From Arcuatula senhousia (Eukaryota; Mollusca; Bivalvia; Mytilida; Mytilidae): a stretch of DNA of 64,000 nt. The notes below the pieces were generated by a model, which did not search any database, was not told where the DNA came from, and saw nothing but the letters and a program-made list of their open reading frames with translations. The stretch's first letter is position 1; the number at the start of each line of letters is the position of its first letter. Both the position numbers and the translations under genes were made by a program. The stretch is from NCBI GenBank assembly GCA_963971305.1, contig OZ020306.1, positions 54,720,686 to 54,784,685 on the forward strand, given 5' to 3'. Of this stretch, positions 56,216 through 64,000 are shown piece after piece.

Positions 56216-58510
56216 AGTTTTTTTATTTCCATGGCTCAGGCTAAAAAGTTTACATAAGTCATTCCGCTTATGTGCAAGTCATTCATATATAAACAAATAA
56301 TTGCTATTGCTCCTGGATTCACAGGCTTCTTTTGCTATATCATAACCTTTTTAAATCAAAAGGATCTTTAATACTGCTTAAAGCTGATCATTTTCAATAA
56401 AACTAAAATGTAGTGTGTTTATGTGTTTTAAGAAATGACTTGTAGGAATCCGTTGAATAAAAAAAATAACAGTATAAAGAATATCGGGATTTTTTATTTT
56501 TGGGATTTAAGGGAGGATTTTTGTTCTTATTGCATGTTTAAAAAGGTTGCTTTGGTAACTCAGACATACAGGTAACCATGGTAACTAAATGGATTTAAGG
56601 TCTTATATTCCTTCAATGTATATTTTTTATAACAACAGTAAAGAATATCCATTAAAAAGGCAAATTAATTTGGTAAAATGGTAATTTTATGAAACCGATA
56701 TCATGGAAAGTCCAAAATTGGACGAAAAAGCCTCTTAGCCATCACCCAGTTTTTTTCCCCTAAAAATCAAAATGAACCCAAATTTTCTAAAAATTGTTAA
56801 CAAGCACATCTTACCATTACAAAAATTTATCCAAATCATTACGGTTATAACTATTCCCTTGTAGCATTTCAGTTTAGAGGTAACTATATTGAAAAAAATT
56901 AGAAATGTTATCGCTTTGTTATTCAGTTTTTTTTTTAATTCAAAATGGCCGTACATAGCAACTGTTGCCATAGACGCATTTTTTTCTTTCAAATAATCAA
57001 AGTAAAAGTATTCCGTTTTCTAATGGTATGCAGCTTGATATATTTCAAAGCGCGTTTCATATTTTGTGACAACTCTAAAATATACCTCAACATTTACATG
57101 AAATTACTGGAAAAGGTCACGGTAGAGAAAAGGTAAAGCTGTGTACCAAATTCAAAATAAATTCCTTCAGTAGAAGCCGAGAAATCGGTTAATTTTTATC
57201 CATTTTTTTACCCTTAAAATAGTGTAAGTCGGCTCGGAAAACAGGAAGTAGATTTCTAGAGCCGTCTACCAAATCAATCCCTTCAGTGTAAGCCGGCCGA
57301 TATATTGTACCGGTCGTACAGACGGACGGACAAGGTGATTGGAATATAGCCCCTCTCTTACGATTATAGGGGTATACACATATATTTTGGCAGCAGAGGT
57401 TAAGAAAAAAAATACTCTGAATAATTTCTATATCAAATAATGCTCATAATAAAAAAAAAGATAATGTCGTGACGCATTCAATAGATAAATAGATAAATAA
57501 AAAACAATTGTCTGAACAAAGAAAAAAAATCAATACCCCTTTTAAGTTAAATGGTCGGTCCCTTATCGTTTCTTTCGTGTTTTTATGATTGTTTTATTAG
57601 TAAAAGTGAACATATACTTTATATTTATTTTTTAGAATATTGGCGCTAAGGATTCTGTGCTCAGAGCTTGTACAGTGAGATTTTTTACTTTTAAAAAATG
57701 ACAATGATGATAGTAACGAAAAATGATGATGATAGTACCTGTGATAGCATTTTTATCTAAGCTGGCTATTCAACGTACATTTTCTTTATGGTAGACACCA
57801 TCATTTAATTATCGATGTTGGTCTGTCTCTATAATTTTTTTTCCAAATTGACTCTTAACCAGGGGCAGGGGTAGATCCAATGACGGACCATAGACCGCTT
57901 GCCTCCCTTTTGTTGAAAAAAATGGTTGGATATATATATAGAAAATCATTGATGCAGAGTCCGTCCTTTAGGGTCAGTGGACCCCTTATCCAAATTTCTG
58001 CATCTGTGCAACAAGTAAACATAGTAAACTGCCAAAGTAAACTTACCATGGAATATATGTTGCAAAACCATAAACCGACCTCGGAGAACCAGAGTTCATT
58101 TTTTGACGTGTGTTTTGCCAAATGACAATTGCATATGAACTTTTTGTGTGTCTTTATTTCTTTTCTTTTCGTTTCGTACTTAGCTTTGATTGTCCCTGTT
58201 TTATTTTTATTTTGCTTTTTAATATTGACAGCAGCTTTATCGACTTGTATGTTTAAAGAATTCTAACTCCATACCACAACCAGCTCTTAAATAGATAAGT
58301 ATCATTTTTGAGTGACCAAACCCTTGATTGCAGCCTAGATATATTCTCTGCTTTTACATATTCGATATGCCAGAACTAAATTCTTGTACAAATTTTCAGA
58401 TTTTTTTTTATCTCTGTGACCAACTATTAAACCAAGGTTATGAGAAAATATGTCTAATAAGATCTCTTAAAAAAATGTCTCAATAACCGTGTAGGGTTTT
58501 GTGGACTCTT
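56216..58510. other. Gene-free stretch with an inverted GGACGGAC-end repeat
   Basis: The region 56480-57375 ends GTACAGACGGACGGACAAGG then CTCTCTTACGATTATAGGGG, which in reverse is the usual start of the tandem-unit repeats above; about 57160-57300 has GGAAGTAGATTTCTAGAGCC-type units. The remainder is AT-rich with no exon found. Confidence 0.4.
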
Positions 58511-58516
58511 AAGATA

Positions 58517-58870
58517 TCGCAATGGGAGAGAAGTTTGGCGCGCCATAAAACCTGGTTGTCCGACCATTAATTTAATATCTGTACCAACTCAGGCCCCGGC
58601 GCCACAAAACATGAAAAATTACTTAAGTCTGAGAATATTCTCAACTCATTGTGACGTCATCAAATTAGAAAGTTTTGATTGGAGTCGCCATGGAAATTAA
58701 GAATATTCTCAAGACTTAAATATTTTTTAAGTTTTGTGACGCCCAGGCCAGAACTTTTGAGATCTTCAATTTCTCGAGTATGTCTTTCTTGTTTTTTATG
58801 TCTATCTCTTGGACATTTGAGATTGATCCTCATAATTTACTAATTTTGTTATTACCCGGTACCTTTATTG
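58517..58870 (+). repeat. SINE-like copy split by a nested MITE
   Basis: Outer blocks ATCGCAATGGGAGAG, GGCGCGCCATAAAACCTGGT and CTGTACCAACTCAGG lie before the insertion; CAGAACTTTTGAGATCTTCA, TTCTTGTTTTT, TTGAGATTGATCCTC and TTACCCGGTACCTTTATTGG after it. Confidence 0.65.
58596..58743. mobile_element. Nested MITE with about 43-bp inverted ends
   Basis: The left arm GGCGCCACAAAACATGAAAA continues TTACTTAAGTCTGAGAATAT; the right arm is its near complement (GAATATTCTCAAGACTTAAA, then GTTTTGTGACGCC). The host sequence CAGGCC is duplicated on both sides (58590-58595 and 58744-58749). The host repeat at this point normally reads CAGGACC. Confidence 0.75.
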
Positions 58871-59209
58871 GTAAATCTTTATTTACTTTAATAGATATCA
58901 ACTTATCTAACTATATATTGACCTCTCTGATCTGTTTTCAGGAACAGCTGATAATATCTAATACATGTTATACAAGTATACAGGTCTGAGTGTCTGCTTT
59001 GTAAATAAGGTCAATATTATCTGATCAGCTGTGTCAAGGACTGTCAAATCAACACGAGCAAATTTTCTTATCAATTTGTCATGAAATTTACAAAGTATCG
59101 GAATGGTAACCGTTGCATAACATACATTTCCATTCCGCAAATTAGTACTTTTTTTTATCAACAAAAATGAATCTTGTGGTTCTTAATCGTGAGCTACATT
59201 TGTAAGATA

Positions 59210-59344
59210 AGATTTGAAATGCCTGTACCAAGTCAGGACCATTGCGATCTTAAACTATTCAGGTGTGTCTTCCATGTTTTGTCTCTTCTCTTGGACATTG
59301 GGATTGATCCTCTAAGTTCGGTAATTTTTGTTATTACCTTTATT
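59210..59344 (+). repeat. SINE-like repeat fragment
   Basis: GATTTGAAATGCCTGTACCA, AGTCAGGACCATTGCGATCT, TTCCATGTTTTGTC, GGGATTGATCCTC and TTTTTGTTATTACCTTTATT: the 3' two-thirds of the repeat. Confidence 0.65.
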
Positions 59345-62300
59345 TTCAGAAACCTGGTGTATACAGAACTTTGGTCTTAGGGTTTCACTCTTCATTTTTT
59401 TGAGTTATAGTTTGATTTTGGAACTCCTTTACACTTTACCTTTAAATACTGAAGAAATTATTTGCCTACTGACCCCTACTTTTTAAGACATTATCAATGA
59501 TATAGAAGCAAAGAGCCACCCGTCCGAAAACCAGTAAATACGAACAAAGACAGCACGAAGAAACACTAAACACAAAATAAATAGACCTTAAAACCCAAAT
59601 GCATAGAATTTCTTGAAATTCTTAATACATTTTTTTTTCATAATCTTAAGGCAAAAACATCATTATAATGAAGTTATGATAAACTAGAGGAATCTGAATT
59701 CTCGATAAATATTCGATGTCATATATCTCAAAAACGAGCAAACAGACTTTTGTCATTTGATTTATCATTACAATCATACATCATTCCATCACACAAAAAA
59801 ATAATTATAATATATTTAATTATAATTATAAAATGTTCCTGGCAAACATAAATGAATTAAACATGGCCATGAAATAGAAAGCCAAAGACAATGATTAACT
59901 CAAAGAAATATGTGAGATACTTACAATGTATGTTTAGACTTTTCTTTGCCGTTTTAACTTTCTGTTAAAATATCAATAAAACTCATATGCTCTGTTCATA
60001 ATTTGGGTTACCATTCAGCAAAACAAAAATGAACCAAGGGGGCAATAAAATGTCGTGAATCTAAGGCAAAGACAAAATCGGTTGATATTAAAATCATCAT
60101 AAAATCGAACCACACAACAACAAAAACCCGACAAATTACAACCAAATGAAACCGAAAGGGACTTAATATGGATTTTTACCGTAAACAAATACAAAATACA
60201 CATCAGTTAAAGAATGAATAAAGAACAATAGAAATATTGATACAAAGTCATTAAACAAAGCAAGGAACCGAGTTTTTGCTGGCTAGTCCCATACATTATA
60301 TACTAATTTATTTATAACAAAGCTATAAAACTGTCCCGTTTGAACAATACTTAGATATTTAATACTAAAGTAAACAAACTAAACAACAATCAATCAATTT
60401 CTTCATTTTAAAAATATTTATCTTACAATGTATTTCATAGACGCAGAATTTATTAAATTTCTTTAATCTCTTTTTTAGGTCTTCATTAACCACATAAAAG
60501 GGCTATTAGTCTCGCTCCAAACTTGCAGTAGCTACATCATGTATGCAATTTAAGCTGAAATTTAAAAAAATTGGCTTGAAGTATTAAGCAACACTGTGAA
60601 TTAAACAATTATTTGTAAATTCGCTATTTCAATTTTCAAAGATCCTTTAAAGATTAAATTTTGCGAAATATCAAATCTTTAATTTTGATTAAACAAGGAT
60701 ATCAATGAACCAGCAATTTCTGTTACCATGTTTTTAATTTACCTATCGTATTTGAATGTAACAATCATTAATGCCTTTTTAAACATCGATTTTCGTATTG
60801 TAACGATTTTAGTGCAATTTAAATGTTTAAATTCCTTTTCTGATTTACAGATGGAACCAACTTACTATGAGATAATGTCATTCATAAGCCTTTTCTGGTA
60901 TCAAAGGATTTGTAGTAACCTCTGATTCATATAACTTGATGCATGTCCTCTCCGTTTTTACGTACCTAGCAAGCATGACGCCACCTGAATTTACAGATCA
61001 AATTAGACCTTTTAATTTTTTTTTGGCCTTGGGCCAATCGCAAACTACTGACCTGTAAAAGCCTGCTTGGCTATTCGTATTGTGGTATTTTTAAATTGCC
61101 GCCTGGTAATGTGGGCAATGTCGCCTACACTCATGCGACATCTCATTATTTTTATGGACAATATATTCGAAGGTTTTTTTGCGAAGAAATGAATACAGAA
61201 TAACATTTAAGTCGTTGAAAAACCCGCGACAGATGAAAATCCCTCTTAATAATAGAATTAGAAATAGGTTCTTATAATATTAAGAATAATAGAAATTGAT
61301 AATTCCGTTTAACATAATCATTAAACAAATACGTGCTGTTGATTTCATGTAGATTCTCCTTTTTTAAAATCTCAATGGAAAAATAAGATTTTGATTATAT
61401 TTACATGCTTATTACATATCTGTACGAAAGTTTTGATAATGTTTTTTTTTAAAACTGAAAAACTAATGGCTGTTCTGTGTTTGATGCAAATTCGCCAATT
61501 GCAGATTTGTGCTAACAGACCCGACCTTTTCAGTTTTTTAGTTCATGACTTTCAAAGTGTCTACGTTTTTAAGAGTTTAAAGTTACTTGTTTGAAGATGA
61601 TCATAATATATTTAACTTGCACTGCTTCCGACGCACACACTTGTTTTCGATTGACACACATTTCATTCATTGTTTCTGGTGACAATTGGAATAGTTTGGT
61701 ACTACCCTCAAAGTATTGGATACCAGTGACAATTTTCCTCTCGAAGTAATTCGGGTGTCTTAAACTTAAATTTATGATGTTTTCTATGTTTGATTAAATT
61801 TTCATTGGACTTCGAAAAGGTCAAAGAGGATACTTACAGCTTGCATTTGACACATCTTATTACAAAAGAATTGAAATTCCAGCATTCTTGTACCATTTAA
61901 GGGGACATATATAAAGTAATGCATTTCCTGCAATATCCATTTACATTTTCTTATCGAATTCTTTGAGAAATTGACATTTGCCAATATCATGCCATCACAT
62001 TAGTAATTATCATGTCGTAAATTCTGTGAAGTAGGTTAAAATGATTCCAAAATAATCCAGATCAAATGAGGTCAAGATAGTATTATTGAACTGTCTCGAA
62101 GTGAGGTTTTCACATGTTTTCATTTTATAACAGAACACCAGAACTCAAAATTGAAAGTAACAAGCTGGATGTCAGCAAAACTTATCATTTCATTTTGCTG
62201 TATATGCATATTTTTATGAACAACCTCTGGTCTAAATAAAAACAATGGAAGATCGAGAACCAAAAGTATCAAAAGTGACATACTCTACGCTATTAAAAAC

Positions 62301-62545
62301 CCCCAAAGATGTCAAAAACAAACCCAAGTATATCGATCATGTGCATTACCAGGATAGACATCTGGAGTACATTTTTGCTTCTTTAAAACAATTCTAGACT
62401 TAAGCCAAAATTTTCAAGGACCTGATGTCGTAGAATTCTAGACTCTTCCAATATTTTTGTATTCCCAAAACTTTAATTTTAAAAAGTAAAAAACAGAGAG
62501 ATTTCACTTTGTGCAAGCTTAGGCTTTACATCACTTGCAAAATAT
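59345..62545. other. AT-rich stretch without recognised genes
   Basis: No exon supported. A short inverted piece of the GTACGCGAC family lies at about 61118-61155 (GTCGCCTACACTCATGCGAC, then ATCTCATTATT), and a relative of the intron-1 duplication at about 62215-62350. Confidence 0.4.
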
Positions 62546-62907
62546 TTAAGGGAGTACGAAGCTAAGAAATTGAACATTTTCGTGATTCTCTGTCTTTATC
62601 CATTTCAATGTGTTAAAAAAATCCAACATGTTTCCTTAAAATTTGTCGAGGATAAGTTAAAGAAGGTCTTTATAAACACCTTTTACAAATTTTAAACAAT
62701 TCTAATTACTATATCAATGTTAAAACAGAAGAAAACGTTTCAGTGCATTTCCTATGAAAAGTCTAGAGGAGTTTTATTTCCCGCCATTTTAAAGGTGCAT
62801 ATATATTAAAAACTCCTAAATGTTTTCAATTTTTTTTTCATAAAGTCTAGTTATTTTTAGTTATTTAATCTAATTTTTAGTATTTTAAAGAACTCGTACT
62901 CCCTTAA
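62546..62907. mobile_element. TTAA-ended MITE
   Basis: Perfect 14-bp inverted ends: TTAAGGGAGTACGA (62546-62559) and TCGTACTCCCTTAA (62894-62907). With TTAA as the target duplication the terminal repeat would be GGGAGTACGA, as in piggyBac-type insertions. 362 bp, no coding capacity. Confidence 0.65.
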
Positions 62908-63815
62908 ATGAACGTTTTGATTCACGAGACTTATTTTCATGAATACGTTCCCTTCCATCATTGTCAGAAAGATAATGTAGCTTAAAAGTCTCCAACAACT
63001 GTTTTATAAACATGAAAAGCAATTGTATATGTTGTTTTGTGTTGTAATCTGTTGTAATACTGGTATCACAAACGCTTGTTTTCAATAAATGCACAGTACA
63101 AAATACATTAAGAATGTTATAATTATTTAGTAAGCTGATATAGCATATTCACTAGTTTTAAGATTCCTCTTTTACACAATTTTGAGCAGTGCAAAACTTT
63201 CAGTTTAAAGGTAATTTTGAAAAAAAAATTAGAAATAATTTAAGATAAATTTTAGGAAAGACTAAATTTTTGTTATCTTAAATGAAAAGCAATATAAAGT
63301 ATCCCAAAGTCTTTAAGATCCGATGGAAAAAATTTCGCAATCTTAATTAGAATCAAATCAATTTATTCAAGCAACCGCGTTGAATTGTTCCACACCCAAA
63401 ATATTAAAATATAAGCACACAAATATTGTTTATAGTTGTTCGTTATAGAACGGTTAAAAATATAAAATTTTAAAACTTTCAATATGAACTTCATTTTTTC
63501 AAACAATAATTTACTGTTCGTGTATATAGATAAGAAAGGCATATCAATCGGGGCTTGATTTAGGGACCACAACTATCCATTATCCCCGTAACTTTTCCAT
63601 CAAATATCCCGTATCTGGATAAAAAATCCAATATCCTTTATCCCTGTAAATAAAATGGATTAAGGCATTCCACTGTTCAATATTCCCGTATCCCATGAAT
63701 AAAATATAAAAATATCCCGTTTTACAATATACCCTAAACAAGCCTCATTAATGTGTTGTCCATGATCGTGATAACACCAAATGTCAAGTTTCCAAGAAAT
63801 ATGAACTGACCAGAC

Positions 63816-63823
63816 TATATAAA
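63816..63823 (+). promoter_or_regulatory. TATA box of the second Cvsi-like gene
   Basis: TATATAAA, about 54 bases before the ATG at 63877, the same arrangement as the minus-strand gene at 47.7 kb. Confidence 0.65.
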
Positions 63824-63876
63824 GGATTCTTACATGAGTTTGTTTACAAGGTTAGTTATAACTGATAAACATAGCC

Positions 63877-63913
63877 ATGAAGGTTCTGATCGTATGTATT
63901 GCCCTCTTTGTTG
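63877..63913 (+). CDS. Second Cvsi-like inhibitor, exon 1 only (runs off window)
   Basis: ATG at 63877 and 37 bases to the donor GTAAGTT at 63914. It encodes MKVLIVCIALFV, differing by two residues from exon 1 of the minus-strand gene and with identical length and exit phase (1). The remaining exons should lie right of the window on the + strand. The two genes sit 16 kb apart with their promoters facing each other across the repeat-rich stretch (minus-strand gene on the left, plus-strand gene on the right: divergent). Called from the paralogue; the mature peptide is not visible. Confidence 0.75.
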
Positions 63914-64000
63914 GTAAGTTGTTTAACTCTATACTTAATACTGGAAATGTCGGTCAAGAATTTCTGTTTCACATGGAAATATCACGTTTCGTGCCTATTT

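Noticed and set aside
1..64000. CRISPR arrays, tRNA or rRNA genes, prokaryotic operons
   Set aside because: No direct repeats with unique spacers, cloverleaf candidates or operon-like gene packing were seen; the window is clearly animal DNA.

Overview
The window is AT-rich eukaryotic DNA from an intron-rich, repeat-rich animal genome. A marine bivalve, most likely a mussel, is the best guess. This rests on the 12-cysteine Cvsi-type protease-inhibitor genes, a reverse transcriptase and LINE tails of types common in bivalves (recognised by eye), and many short inverted-repeat elements with tandem units inside. There are no bacterial operons, CRISPR arrays, or rRNA or tRNA genes that I can see.

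Region 1 (about 86-33,100, + strand) is the main content: an array of alternative 3' coding modules of one transcription-factor gene whose shared 5' part lies left of the window. There are four pipsqueak-type (psq) helix-turn-helix exons, one three-exon BEN-domain module and eight C2H2 zinc-finger exons. Every module starts at a pyrimidine-AG acceptor, is entered in phase 1 and ends with its own stop codon; most also have a nearby AATAAA. One upstream donor could therefore join to any of them, giving about 13 isoforms that share a front end and differ in DNA-binding domain. The layout resembles insect lola or mod(mdg4), but mixes three domain families. The shared front end, possibly a BTB domain, is inferred and not seen.

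The array is studded with small DNA elements: a hAT-type MITE with a perfect 8-bp target duplication, a CACTA foldback, two related elements with TGTCTCGCCTGC ends, other inverted-repeat elements with internal tandem units, SINE-like copies, a LINE tail and a 21-bp minisatellite.

Region 2 (34,871-41,529) is a 6.7-kb DNA transposon with about 150-bp inverted-repeat ends. It carries an intronless ORF of about 1,600 codons broken by two 1-base homopolymer insertions. XPG/PIN-like nuclease motifs and paired zinc-type modules point to the Academ group.

Region 3 (42,123-47,800, - strand) is a complete three-exon gene for a secreted 79-residue, 12-cysteine inhibitor of the Cvsi (I84) type. The first exon of a paralogue lies on the + strand at 63,877-63,913, so the window enters a small inhibitor cluster. 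Between them (48-63.8 kb) is mostly repeat: a broken Penelope-like reverse transcriptase, an inverted pair of exon-like segments, a 45-48-bp minisatellite, SINE copies (one with a nested MITE) and a TTAA-flanked MITE.
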